The notes under the pieces were generated by a model. That model searched no databases and was not told where the DNA came from. It was given only the letters and a program-made list of their open reading frames with translations. Positions 46,726 to 55,560 of a DNA stretch of 64,000 nt are shown here, one piece after another. Source of the DNA: DATARH01 sp963746885 (GTDB lineage: Bacteria; Pseudomonadota; Alphaproteobacteria; ATCC43930; CGMCC-115725); NCBI GenBank assembly GCA_963746885.1, contig CAVVDM010000020.1, positions 1 to 64,000 on the forward strand, given 5' to 3'. The first letter of the stretch is position 1. Every line of letters begins with the position of its first letter. Position numbers and translations under genes: made by a program.

Positions 46726-47028
46726 TCAGCCGCCGCCCCCCGTCTCGGCGGTCAGCACGGTCTCGACCCCAACGATCTGGCGCATGCAGCGGGCGATGTA
46801 ATTGCCGAGGTCGCGCTCGAGGCCGCCGATCTGCACATCGATCGACAGCCGCGTGCCCGACGCCGTGCTGTGCCATTCGTGCGGCACCAGGCCGCGCTTG
46901 GCGAACAGCTCGACGACGCGCGGCATCACCCCGGGTTCCGCGCGGGCCTGGACGGAGAATGAAACGGTGAGATTGGAAAAATCGCCGTCAGCGTCGGGCG
47001 CGGCGGCAAGTTGCATCGGAGACGACAT
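46726..47028 (-). CDS. Stand-alone ACT-domain protein (IlvN-like)
   Basis: A 100-residue protein with one ACT-like domain: LTVSFSVQARAEPGVMPRVVELFAKRGLVPHEWHSTASGTRLSIDVQIGGL followed by LGNYIARCMRQIVGVETV, recalling the regulatory small subunit of acetolactate synthase. No catalytic ilvB-like gene is nearby. Ligand and partner are unknown. It is co-transcribed with the Nudix gene downstream and diverges from the NHL-repeat gene. Confidence 0.75.
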   Translation of the reverse strand: MSSPMQLAAAPDADGDFSNLTVSFSVQARAEPGVMPRVVELFAKRGLVPHEWHSTASGTRLSIDVQIGGLERDLGNYIARCMRQIVGVETVLTAETGGGG

Positions 47029-47231
47029 CGCGAATATCCTCGGCAGGTCTGATAACCTCTGGGCGAATCGACACGACCCGGGTCCTTCTGGGGCCCGGGA
47101 CGGTAATTCGCCGGCCGCCGATGTGCGGCCCGCCGGTGCAATGCGTCATTATGGTCACGTCGCGAATGTGTGCCTCCGGCGGGCTGCCGTCAACCCGCCC
47201 GCAACCCCGGCCGCTACGCCATGTCGCGCGG

Positions 47232-47262
47232 TTGCGCATGCCGGGCGCCTCGGCTCTATAAT
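47232..47262 (+). promoter_or_regulatory. Sigma-70-type promoter for the NHL-cyclase-nupC unit
   Basis: A perfect -10 TATAAT (47257-47262) lies about 28 bp upstream of the NHL ATG, with TTGCGC (47232-47237) as a -35 at a rather long 19-bp spacing. A GGAGGA ribosome-binding site follows at 47278-47283. This is the clearest housekeeping promoter in the window. Confidence 0.65.
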
Positions 47263-47290
47263 CGCAAAACCTTAACCGGAGGAAACCGCC

Positions 47291-48265
47291 ATGTCGGTCG
47301 TGCTGGGAACGGACGGCTATCGCTACGAGGTCGACGATGCCTGGGCGAAACTACCGCCCGGCTACGAATTCAACGCCGATGTTGCCGCGGTCGGGGTCGA
47401 CAAAGACGACAACGTCTACGCCTTCAACCGCGGCAAGCACCCGATGTGCGTGTTCGACCGCGCGGGCAACCTGCTGCGCACCTGGGGTGAGGGAATCTTT
47501 CCGCGCGCGCATGGCGTTTTCATGGCGCCCGACGACACGATCTGGCTGACCGACGACGCCGACCACACGGTCCGCCAGTGCACGCTCGACGGCAAGATCC
47601 TGTTGACCATCGGCATCCCCGGCAAGCCCGCCCCTTACATGAGCGGCGAGCCGTTCCACCGCTGCACCCACACCGCGATGTCGCCGGACGGGTCGCATAT
47701 CTACATTTCCGACGGCTACGGCAATGCTCGCATCCATAAATTCACCGTGGACGGCAAGTGGGTGAGCGCCTGGGGCGAGCCTGGCACCGACCCCGGCAAG
47801 TTCAACATCCCGCACAACATCTGCTGCGACCCCGACGGCTGGGTCTATGTCGCCGACCGCGAGAACCACCGCGTCCAGGTATTCGACGGCAACGGCAAAT
47901 ACGAGACGCAGTGGAACAACATGCACCGCGCCTCGGGGCTCTGCATGGAAACCGGCACACGCACGCCGCGCTTTTATGTCGGCGAGATCGGACCCGACAT
48001 GGCGGTCAACATCGACATGCCCGGCTGCGGGCCGCGGGTCAGCATCTACACCCACAAAGGGGAACTCCTGGCGCGGCTCGGCCACGAGCATGCCGGGCTC
48101 GCCACCGGCCAGTTCGTGTCGCCGCACGGGCTCGCCGTCGATTCGCACGGCGACATCTATGTCGGCGAAGTCTCGTTCACCAACTGGGGCCGCCGCGTCC
48201 GCGCCAAGGGCGAGCCGATCCCGCCGGGTCTCCGGAGCCTGCAAAAGCTCGTCAAGGTAAGCTGA
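47291..48265 (+). CDS. NHL-repeat six-bladed beta-propeller protein
   Basis: A 324-residue protein made of NHL repeats, e.g. GVDKDDNVYAFNRGKHPMCVFDRAGNLLRTWG, MAPDDTIWLTDDADHTVRQCTLDGK, SPDGSHIYISDGYGNARIHKFTVDGK and CDPDGWVYVADRENHRVQVFDGNGK. Such propellers include peptidyl-alpha-hydroxyglycine amidating lyase homologues and lactonase-like enzymes. No signal peptide is present, so it seems cytoplasmic, and activity cannot be assigned. It is two bases upstream of the cyclase gene, so they form an operon. Confidence 0.85.
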   Translation: MSVVLGTDGYRYEVDDAWAKLPPGYEFNADVAAVGVDKDDNVYAFNRGKHPMCVFDRAGNLLRTWGEGIFPRAHGVFMAPDDTIWLTDDADHTVRQCTLDGKILLTIGIPGKPAPYMSGEPFHRCTHTAMSPDGSHIYISDGYGNARIHKFTVDGKWVSAWGEPGTDPGKFNIPHNICCDPDGWVYVADRENHRVQVFDGNGKYETQWNNMHRASGLCMETGTRTPRFYVGEIGPDMAVNIDMPGCGPRVSIYTHKGELLARLGHEHAGLATGQFVSPHGLAVDSHGDIYVGEVSFTNWGRRVRAKGEPIPPGLRSLQKLVKVS

Positions 48266-48266
48266 A

Positions 48267-49325
48267 ATGCCTGACAATCCACGCTGGAAGCGCCGCCCTG
48301 TCGGCTCGACCTGGGGCGATTGGGGTCCCGACGACCAACTGGGTCGCCTCAACCTGCTGACCCCGGAGAAGGTTCTGCAGGCGGTTGCCGAGGTGAGGGA
48401 GGGAAAGACCTTCTGCCTGTCGCTGCCGCTCGACTATCCCGGCGAGACCGTCGTCAATCCGCGGCGCAATCCGCCCCGGCTGATGCCGACCGAACGCAAC
48501 GGCCTGCCCAACATGACCTACCCTCTGGGCCGCGACGACCCGCGGCTCGTCGACGTGATCAACGACGACCAGGTCTTGCTGACATTGCAGTATTCGACGC
48601 AGTGGGACAGCCTCGCCCATGTCGGGCAGTTGTTCGACGCCGACGGCGACGGGGTGGCCGAGACCGTCTTCTACAACGGCTACCGTGCCGGTGAGCATAT
48701 CGCCGGGCCGGTCGAGTACCGCGCGGGCCAGGTGGTAGAACGCGAGGGCGGCCATCTCGGCGCGACCGCGCTGGCGATCGACAACATGGCGGCACACGGC
48801 ATGCAGGGCCGCGGCGTGATGATCGACCTTGAAGCCCATTTCGGCCGTGGCCGCAAGCTCGTCTCCTATGACGAGCTGATGGGGATCATGGAACATGACG
48901 AGGTCGAGGTCGAGGAGGGCGACCTCGTTTGCCTGCGCACCGGCTTCGACCGGGTCATCCTCGACATGAAGAAGCGCCCCGACCGCGCTGTGGTGGAGGC
49001 CAATCCCGGTGCCGGGCTCGACGGCCGCGACGAGCGCATCCTGAATTGGATCACCAAGTCGGGCCTCGTGGCTTTGATCTCCGACAATGTCGCGGTCGAG
49101 GGCCTGCCGTCGCGGCCCTGCGAGGGCGAGGATCTGTGCGCCTCGCTGCCGTTGCACGCGCATTGCCTGTTCAAGCTCGGGGTCTATCTCGGCGAGATCT
49201 GGCTGCTCTCCGACCTCGCCGACTGGCTGCGCGCCAACGGTCGCTCGCGCTTCCTGCTGACCGCGCCGCCATTGCGCCTGCCCGGCGCCGTCGGCTCCCC
49301 GGCCAACGCCGTCGCGACGGTGTGA
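48267..49325 (+). CDS. Cyclase-family (kynurenine formamidase-like) metal-dependent hydrolase
   Basis: A 352-residue cyclase-family protein (PF04199 type). The conserved metal motif HxGTHxD is here in the variant QYSTQWDSLAHVGQLFD, as in the long-form members with the WGDWGPDDQLGRLN N-terminus; GDLVCLRTGFDR and PLHAHCLFKLGVYLGE are the other conserved parts. These enzymes hydrolyse amides or cyclic compounds. The substrate is unknown. The following nupC start overlaps its stop (GTGA), suggesting a linked uptake-and-degradation unit. Confidence 0.88.
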   Translation: MPDNPRWKRRPVGSTWGDWGPDDQLGRLNLLTPEKVLQAVAEVREGKTFCLSLPLDYPGETVVNPRRNPPRLMPTERNGLPNMTYPLGRDDPRLVDVINDDQVLLTLQYSTQWDSLAHVGQLFDADGDGVAETVFYNGYRAGEHIAGPVEYRAGQVVEREGGHLGATALAIDNMAAHGMQGRGVMIDLEAHFGRGRKLVSYDELMGIMEHDEVEVEEGDLVCLRTGFDRVILDMKKRPDRAVVEANPGAGLDGRDERILNWITKSGLVALISDNVAVEGLPSRPCEGEDLCASLPLHAHCLFKLGVYLGEIWLLSDLADWLRANGRSRFLLTAPPLRLPGAVGSPANAVATV

Positions 49326-50560
49326 GGGGCCTCCTCGGCATTGCCGCGATCCTGCTGTTCGCCTGGGTTGTCAGCGAGGACCGCTTTCGCGTGCCGTGGC
49401 GGATCGTTGCGGTCGGGGTGGCGCTGCAATTTGCCCTCGCGCTGATATTCCTCAAATTCCCGCCGGCCCGGGCGGCATTTCTGCTGCTCAACCGCGCGGT
49501 CGAGGCGTTGCAGAAGGCGACCGAGGCGGGCACCGGCTTTGTCTTCGGCTATCTCGGCGGCGGGCCATTGCCGTTCGCCGAGACCAGACCGGGCGCCGCC
49601 TTCATCTTCGCCTTCCAGGCATTGCCCTTGGTGCTGGTGATCAGCGCGCTGGCGACGCTCTTGTTCTATTGGGGCGTGTTGCAGCGGGTCGTGCAGGGTT
49701 TCGCCTGGGTGTTGCGCCGCTCGGTCGGGGTCGGCGGACCGTTGGGGCTCGGCGCGGCGGTGCACATCTTCGTCGGCCACATCGAGGCGCCGCTGTTGAT
49801 CCGCCCCTACCTGCTGAAGCTGGCGCGCGGCGAATTGTTCGCGCTGATGAGTTGCGGCATGGCCGGGATCGCCGGCACGGTCATGGTGCTCTATGCGACG
49901 CTGGTCGGCTCGGCCATCCCCAACGCGCTTGGCAACATCCTGATCGCCGCGGTGATCAGCACCCCGGCGGCGTTGGCGATCGCCGCGTTGATGGTGCCGT
50001 TTCAGCCGGACCCAGCGCCGACCGCGCAGCTCGTGCTCGACGACCCGCCGGTCAGCGCGATGGATGCGGTCGCCAAGGGCACCCGCGACGGCATCGTGTT
50101 CCTGCTCAACATTGTGGCGATGCTGGTCGTGATGATCGCGATGGTCAGCCTTGCCAACAGCGCGCTCGGCCTGTTGCCGGACCTCGCCGGCGCGCCCTTG
50201 ACCCTGCAGCGCCTGTTCGCCTACGCCTTCCGGCCGGTGATGTGGCTGATCGGCATCCCCGGCCCGGAGACCGCTGCCGCCGCTTCGCTGATGGGCACGA
50301 AGACCGTGCTCAACGAGTTCATCGCCTATGTCGACCTCGCGCATCTGCCGGCCGCTGCGCTCGGCCCGCGCGGGCGCCTCATAATGACCTATGCGCTGTG
50401 CGGCTTCGCCAATTTCGGCAGCCTCGGCATCCTGATCGGCGGCATGGGCGCGATGGTGCCCGAGCGGCGGCCCGAGATCGTCGCGCTCGGCCTGCGCTCG
50501 ATCCTGTCGGGCACGCTGGCGACCTGCATGTCAGGCGCGGTCGTCGGTCTGCTGCTGTGA
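49322..50560 (+). CDS. nupC: Concentrative nucleoside transporter (NupC/CNT family)
   Basis: A 412-residue inner-membrane protein with about ten helices that imports nucleosides with H+ or Na+. Signatures are LPFAETRPGAAFIFAFQALPLVLVISALATLLFYWGVL and, near the end, LMGTKTVLNEFIAYVDL and YALCGFANFGSLGILIGGMGAM. The GTG at 49322 overlaps the cyclase stop by four bases, implying translational coupling. The middle HIEAPLLIRPYL recalls the substrate-binding QxEAPL motif. Confidence 0.93.
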   Translation: MRGLLGIAAILLFAWVVSEDRFRVPWRIVAVGVALQFALALIFLKFPPARAAFLLLNRAVEALQKATEAGTGFVFGYLGGGPLPFAETRPGAAFIFAFQALPLVLVISALATLLFYWGVLQRVVQGFAWVLRRSVGVGGPLGLGAAVHIFVGHIEAPLLIRPYLLKLARGELFALMSCGMAGIAGTVMVLYATLVGSAIPNALGNILIAAVISTPAALAIAALMVPFQPDPAPTAQLVLDDPPVSAMDAVAKGTRDGIVFLLNIVAMLVVMIAMVSLANSALGLLPDLAGAPLTLQRLFAYAFRPVMWLIGIPGPETAAAASLMGTKTVLNEFIAYVDLAHLPAAALGPRGRLIMTYALCGFANFGSLGILIGGMGAMVPERRPEIVALGLRSILSGTLATCMSGAVVGLLL

Positions 50561-50563
50561 GCC

Positions 50564-51415
50564 TCAATCGGGCGGTATCACCAGCGTCTCGGCACGGGCG
50601 CGGACCTCGTCGGGCCAGCGCGCCGGGCGGCGGGCGTCGAGATCAAGGTTGACGCCGTATTGCCCCATCTGTGCAACCGGCGCGCCGCTGCGCGCGTCGG
50701 ACATGCGGTGGATCATCCGCATCGAGGAATTGCCGAGATGGGCGATCCCGGTCTCGACCAGATAGGGCTCGTCGAGCGCCAAGCCGCCGGAGACCCGCAG
50801 CGCCAGTTCGAAAGTGGAGAAGCCGCGGCGGTTTTGCTCGAGGATCTCCGCCGACATACCGATCGCCGCGCCCGATTGCATCGACGCATCGGTGAAGCGG
50901 TGAACGATGGCGCCGAGGCTGAAGCGGCCGTCGGCATCGAGGTCCTTCGGCTTGACCCGGCCGCGTGCGGTCGGGATAAACCCGGCATTGCTTTTGGGCT
51001 CGGGGCGTTCCTCGGCCGCTGGCCCCTCCCACAAGCCGAGCCGGCCGGCAATCGCCGTGCCCTGTTCCGCCGGCAAAGCGCCGGCGGGCAATTCCCAGAC
51101 TTCCTCGACCCAGGTCACAATCTCGCCGTTCGTCGAGTCGATAAAGCGGTGGCCGAGACGCAGGCCGCCCTCCATCCCGATCGCAGCGCTCTCGACATGA
51201 AAGCTGCTGCCGGCGCGCAATTCGCGCGCAAAACGCAGGGTGAACCGGCGGGGCGACCGCACGCCGCCGAAAAACCCGCGCAATCCCAGCACCTCGACCA
51301 GGCTGCGCTCGGCCTCGCCGAGCCGTTCGGCATAGTAAGCGACCGTGAAGTGCTCGGTGATGTCGCACTCCCACGGCGGTACGCTGCCACGGTAAGTCTC
51401 GGTCCAGTTCTCCAT
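50564..51415 (-). CDS. Acyl-CoA thioesterase-like protein with two hotdog domains
   Basis: A 283-residue protein. The first half (CDITEHFTVAYYAERLGEAERSLVEVLGL ... RSPRRFTLRFARELRAGSSFHVESAAIG) matches a 4-hydroxybenzoyl-CoA thioesterase-like hotdog fold; the second (GAIVHRFTDASMQSGAAIGMSAEILEQNRRGFSTFELALRV) looks like another. No partner gene reveals the substrate. It is convergent with nupC, four bases apart, and lies upstream of mtnA on the opposite side (same strand as mtnA, which is 18 bp upstream in transcription order). Confidence 0.75.
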   Translation of the reverse strand: MENWTETYRGSVPPWECDITEHFTVAYYAERLGEAERSLVEVLGLRGFFGGVRSPRRFTLRFARELRAGSSFHVESAAIGMEGGLRLGHRFIDSTNGEIVTWVEEVWELPAGALPAEQGTAIAGRLGLWEGPAAEERPEPKSNAGFIPTARGRVKPKDLDADGRFSLGAIVHRFTDASMQSGAAIGMSAEILEQNRRGFSTFELALRVSGGLALDEPYLVETGIAHLGNSSMRMIHRMSDARSGAPVAQMGQYGVNLDLDARRPARWPDEVRARAETLVIPPD

Positions 51416-51433
51416 CTCAGCTCCGCAAAATCG

Positions 51434-52541
51434 TCACGCCGCGCCGCGCGCCCGCCGCTCGGGGAAGAGGCCGAGCAGACCCTCGCGTGAGGCCGGGCAC
51501 ACGCCGCGCTCGGTAATGAGGGCCGTAACGAGGCGCGCCGGGGTCACGTCGAAGGCGAAATTGGCGGCCGGGCTGCCCGCCGGCGTCAGCCGCACCTCGA
51601 CCCTGCCGGCCATCCTGCGTCCAGCCGGCGATGTGCGTCACCTCGCGCGGGTCGCGCCGCTCGATCGGAATTCGGGCGCCGTCCGCGATCTCCCAGTCGA
51701 TGGTCGGCGACGGCAGCGCGACATAGAACGGCACGCCGTTGTCCTGTGCCGCCAATGCCTTCAGGTAGGTGCCGATCTTGTTGGCGACATCCCCCGTAGC
51801 GGTCGTGCGGTCGGTGCCGACAATGCACAAATCGACCTCGCCCTGGCGCATCAGGTGCCCGCCCGCATTGTCGGCGATGACCGTATGCGGCACGCCGTGC
51901 TGGCCCAATTCCCAGGCGGTCAGGCTCGCACCCTGATTGCGCGGGCGGGTCTCGTCGACCCAGACATGCAGCTTCAGGCCGGCATCGTGGGCGCGGTAGA
52001 CCGGCGCCAGCGCGGTGCCCCAATCGACCGCAGCGAGCCAGCCGGCATTGCAATGGGTCAGGATCTGGACCGGCCCTTGCCGGCTCTTCGCCGCAGCGGC
52101 CGCCTCGATCAGCGAGAACCCGTGCTCGCCGATCGAGCGGTTGATCGCGACATCCGCCTCGGCAATCGCGGCGGCCTGGGCGAATGCGGCGGCGCAGCGC
52201 TGCGGCGGGCAAATTTCGGCCAGCGTGCGACGCATCTCGCCGAGCGCCCAGGCGAGATTGACTGCGGTCGGACGGGTCGCGGCGAGAATTTCGGCAGCCC
52301 GCGCGATCGCCGCGTCGGACGGGTCCTCGGCGACCGCCAGCGCCATGCCGTAAGCCGCCGCCGCGCCGATCAGCGGCGCACCGCGCACCTGCATGTCGCG
52401 GATCGCCCGAGCCACGTCGTCACGCCGCGCCAAGCGCACGACGACGAGTTCGTGCGGGAGCCGCGTCTGGTCGATGATCTCGACCGTTTTCCCGTCGGCG
52501 CCGAGCCAGATCGTGCGCATTGGCCGACCGGCCACCTTCAT
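51434..52541 (-). CDS. mtnA: S-methyl-5-thioribose-1-phosphate isomerase, disrupted by a +1 frameshift
   Basis: Isomerises methylthioribose-1-phosphate to methylthioribulose-1-phosphate in methionine salvage. RLPHELVVVRL, RGAPLIGAAAAYGMALA, THCNAGWLAAVDWGTALAPV and GTDRTTATGDVANKIGTY are family hallmarks. An extra G in the run at 51601-51603 (plus CCC) switches frame after GWTQDGRQ; removing it restores VEVRLTPAGSPAANFAFDVTPARLVTALITERGV and a stop at 51434, giving 368 residues. The start at 52541 lies 7 bp after the mtaP stop, so both form an operon. Confidence 0.88.
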
Positions 52542-52548
52542 CGTCCGC

Positions 52549-53424
52549 TCACCCCTTGAGCACGCGCGCGGCAACAGCGTCGAGCCGGGCGAGGAGGGCC
52601 GGGTCGCGATGCTCGGGCGCGGTGATCAGCGCATGGTCGAGTGCATGGTCGCAGCCCTGATGGCAGGTCCCGGCGTGACGGGCCAACAGCGGCACGACCT
52701 GACGCACCAGCGCGCGGGCCCGCGCCGCGTTGGCGTTCAGCACCGACAGGATCATCTCGACCGTGACGGCCGCGTGCCCGGGGTGCCAGCAATCGTAATC
52801 GGTGACCATCGCGACGGTCGCGTAGCATATCTCGGCTTCGCGGGCGAGCTTGGCTTCGGGCATGTTGGTCATGCCGATCACGTCGCAGCCCAGCGCGCGG
52901 TAGAATTCGCTTTCCGCCCGGGTCGAGAATTGCGGCCCCTCCATGACGAGATAGGTGCCGCCGCGCTTCAGCGCGCTCCCAGCCTCCGTCGCCGCTGCGG
53001 CGACCGCGTCGCCGACCCGCCCGCACACCGGATGCGCCATCGACACATGACCGACGCAGCCCGTGCCGAAAAAGCTCTTCTCGCGGGCGAAGGTGCGGTC
53101 GATGAACTGGTCGATCACGACAAAATCGCCGGGCGCCAGATCCTCGCGCAAGCTGCCGACCGCTGACAGCGACAGGATGTCGGTGACGCCAACGCGCTTC
53201 AGCGCATCGATATTGGCGCGAAAATTGATCGCCGAGGGCGGCAACACGTGGCCGCGCCCATGTCGCGGCAAAAACACCACTTCCTGCCCGTCAAGGATAC
53301 CGCAGCACAGTTCGTCGGAGGGCGCGCCAAACGGGCTCTCAGTCCGACGCCACTCAACGTCGGTGAGGCCGTCGATCTGATAAAGACCGCTGCCGCCGAT
53401 AATGCCGATGACGCGACCGGTCAT
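52549..53424 (-). CDS. mtaP: S-methyl-5'-thioadenosine phosphorylase
   Basis: A 291-residue phosphorylase cleaving methylthioadenosine to adenine and methylthioribose-1-phosphate, the substrate of the next gene, mtnA. The phosphate loop is IGIIGGSGLYQIDGL, and FLPRHGRGH, DILSLSAVGSLREDLAPGDFVVIDQFIDRT and MEGPQFSTRAESEFYRALGCDVIGMTNMPEAKLAREAEICY are all conserved; GCDVIGMTNMPEA is the MTAP-specific purine site. SD GAGAGG precedes the ATG. A hairpin lies directly upstream. Confidence 0.95.
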   Translation of the reverse strand: MTGRVIGIIGGSGLYQIDGLTDVEWRRTESPFGAPSDELCCGILDGQEVVFLPRHGRGHVLPPSAINFRANIDALKRVGVTDILSLSAVGSLREDLAPGDFVVIDQFIDRTFAREKSFFGTGCVGHVSMAHPVCGRVGDAVAAAATEAGSALKRGGTYLVMEGPQFSTRAESEFYRALGCDVIGMTNMPEAKLAREAEICYATVAMVTDYDCWHPGHAAVTVEMILSVLNANAARARALVRQVVPLLARHAGTCHQGCDHALDHALITAPEHRDPALLARLDAVAARVLKG

Positions 53425-53435
53425 GCCCTCTCAAC

Positions 53436-53480
53436 TGCGTCGCTACGCGCGTGTTTTCTCATTCCCAGCAAAGCGACGCA
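53436..53480 (-). other. Hairpin in the mtaP leader
   Basis: On the minus strand TGCGTCGCT (53480-53472) and AGCGACGCA (53444-53436) are perfectly complementary across a 27-base loop; one G-U and one A-T pair extend the stem to 11 bp. Its 3' arm ends about 11 bases before the mtaP ATG, next to the ribosome-binding site GAGAGG. It could be a pet-operon terminator lacking a T-run, or a regulatory leader. I could not match it to a known SAM-type riboswitch consensus. Confidence 0.45.
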
Positions 53481-53516
53481 ATCTTGTTCGGTCCCGCTCG
53501 ATCGGTGCCGGCTGGC

Positions 53517-54285
53517 TCAGTGCTTGATGCGCGACCAGATCTTGCGCTTGGCGGCGTAGAACACGCCGGTCACAACGACCAGGAACAGGATGACCTTAAA
53601 GCCCATGCGATGCCGCTCCTCCAGCGTCGGGTCCGAGGCCCAGGCGAGGAAGGTGACGACATCATGGGACATCTGCGGCACCGTCGCCGGTGTGCCGTCG
53701 GCAGAATTTGACCTGATCCGGGCTGAGCGGTGGCGGCATCTTGAGGTGGTTGCCGGGGAAGTACTCGTTGTAGTAGGTGCCCGCCACCTCCGCAAATCCG
53801 GCCGGCGCTTTCGTGAACCCGTTGAGGATCGCGTCGACGTAATCGGCTCCGCCTTCGCGGGCAGCGACGATCAGCGACAAGTCGGGCGGCAGGCCGCCGT
53901 TGTTGGCGGCGCGGGCCGCTTCGTCGTTCGGAAACGGGCCGGGAATCGGGTCCGAGGGCCGCGCCGGGCGCTGAAACATCTGCCCCTGGTCGTTGGGCCC
54001 GTCGGTCACCTGGTATTGCGCAGCGATGCCTTTGACCTGGTCTTCGCTGTAGCCGATCTGCGTCAGATCGCGGAAATACAGGTGCTCGACCGCGTGACAG
54101 GCGGAACAGACCTCCTTGTAGACCTGAAAGCCGCGCTGCAGGGCGGCGCGGTCGTAGGTCCCGAACACGCCCTCAAACGACCATTGCTGGTGCGGCGGCT
54201 CCTTGGCTTCCTGGGCGCGGGCCGCACCGGCAACGCCGGCAAAGGCCAGGGCCGCTAGCAGGGCGGCGGCGACAGCTCTTGCCAT
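53517..54285 (-). CDS. petC: Cytochrome c1 of the bc1 complex, disrupted by a +1 frameshift
   Basis: The haem c subunit passing electrons from the Rieske protein to cytochrome c. A signal peptide (AAALLAALAFAGVAGAARA) precedes the haem site CSACH (Cys60, Cys63, His64), and the axial methionine region is GNHLKMPPPLSPDQVKF. One extra base (plus A at 53703) follows; removing it restores ADGTPATVPQMSHDVVTFLAWASDPTLEERH and the C-terminal anchor ILFLVVVTGVFYAAKRKIW, 255 residues. A broken petC behind intact petAB is implausible, so a sequence error is likely. It begins one base after petB. Confidence 0.92.
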
Positions 54286-54286
54286 C

Positions 54287-55552
54287 TCAACGCGTCTCCG
54301 TCGGTCCGAGCACAGCGGCGCTGATGCTGATCGGCAGCGGCCGGGGCCGCTCGATCTTGCCGATCAGTGGCATCAGCACCAGGAAGTGCAGGAAGTAATA
54401 AAAGGTCGCGATATGCCCGACCATCACAACGGTGCCGGTGGGCGGATTGGCGCCGACCCAGCCGAGCGCGATCACGTCAATCGGCAGGAGCCAATAGATG
54501 ACCTTGTAGATCGGGCGGAAGCGGGCGCTGCGCACCGGCGAGGTGTCGAGCCACGGCACCACGAACAGCAGCAGGATGGACCCGAACGCCGCGATCACGC
54601 CGAGCAGCTTGTTCGGCACTGAGCGCAGGATCGCGTAATAGGGCAGCAAATACCATTCCGGCACGATGTGGTTGGGCGTGACCATCGGGTTGGCCGGGAT
54701 CGAGTTGTCCGGGCTCGTCAAATATTCCGGCGCGTAGAACACGATGGCGGCGAACAGCAGCAGGAACACGCACAGCCCGAACATGTCCTTGACCGTGTAG
54801 TACGGATGGAACGGGATCGTGTCCTGCGGACCCCGCTTGTCGATGCCGAGCGGGTTGTTGGAGCCGTGCTGATGCAGCGCAACAAGATGCAGCATGACCA
54901 CGGCGACAATCACGAACGGCAGCAGATAATGGAGCGAGAAGAAGCGGTTGAGGGTCGGGTTGCCGACCGTGAACCCGCCCCACAGCAGCGTCACGATCTT
55001 GTCCCCGACGACCGGGATCGCCGAGAACAGGTTGGTGATGACGGTCGCCCCCCAATAGCTCATCTGCCCCCACGGCAGCACATAGCCCATGAAGGCCGTG
55101 GCAATCATCAGCAGCAGGATCACGATGCCGAGGATCCACAACAGCTCGCGCGGGTATTTATAGGAGCCGTAATACAGCCCGCGAAATAAGTGGATGTAGA
55201 CCACCAGAAAGAACATCGACGCGCCGTTCATATGGATATAGCGGATCAGCCACCCATAATTCACGTCACGCATGATGCGCTGCACCGAATCGAAGGCGAG
55301 CGTCGCATTCGGCGTGTAGTGCATCGCGAGCACCACGCCGGTCACGATCATGATGACAAGGATGATCCCGGCGAGCGAGCCGAAATTCCACCAATAGTTC
55401 AAGTTGCGCGGGGTCGGATACTCCGTGAGTTCGCGCTCGAAAAGCGCGACGAACGGCAGGCGGTAATCGACCCAGCGGACGAGCCGTCCGAGGCTGGTGC
55501 TCGGCGGCGGGGCGGAGGCGCCGGTCGCGGCGCCGTGTGACGAGACGGCCAT
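54287..55552 (-). CDS. petB: Cytochrome b of the bc1 complex
   Basis: A 421-residue membrane subunit with eight helices that holds both b haems and the quinone sites. NYWWNFGSLAGIILVIMIVTGVVLAMHY, IHMNGASMFFLVVYIHLFRGLYYGSYK and LPWGQMSYWGATVITNLFSAIPVVG are conserved, as are the Qo loop PEWYLLPYYAILRSVPNKLLGV and the haem histidines in the helices. The ATG at 55552 is 8 bp after petA. The gene continues directly into petC. Confidence 0.97.
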   Translation of the reverse strand: MAVSSHGAATGASAPPPSTSLGRLVRWVDYRLPFVALFERELTEYPTPRNLNYWWNFGSLAGIILVIMIVTGVVLAMHYTPNATLAFDSVQRIMRDVNYGWLIRYIHMNGASMFFLVVYIHLFRGLYYGSYKYPRELLWILGIVILLLMIATAFMGYVLPWGQMSYWGATVITNLFSAIPVVGDKIVTLLWGGFTVGNPTLNRFFSLHYLLPFVIVAVVMLHLVALHQHGSNNPLGIDKRGPQDTIPFHPYYTVKDMFGLCVFLLLFAAIVFYAPEYLTSPDNSIPANPMVTPNHIVPEWYLLPYYAILRSVPNKLLGVIAAFGSILLLFVVPWLDTSPVRSARFRPIYKVIYWLLPIDVIALGWVGANPPTGTVVMVGHIATFYYFLHFLVLMPLIGKIERPRPLPISISAAVLGPTETR

Positions 55553-55560
55553 GACGCTCC

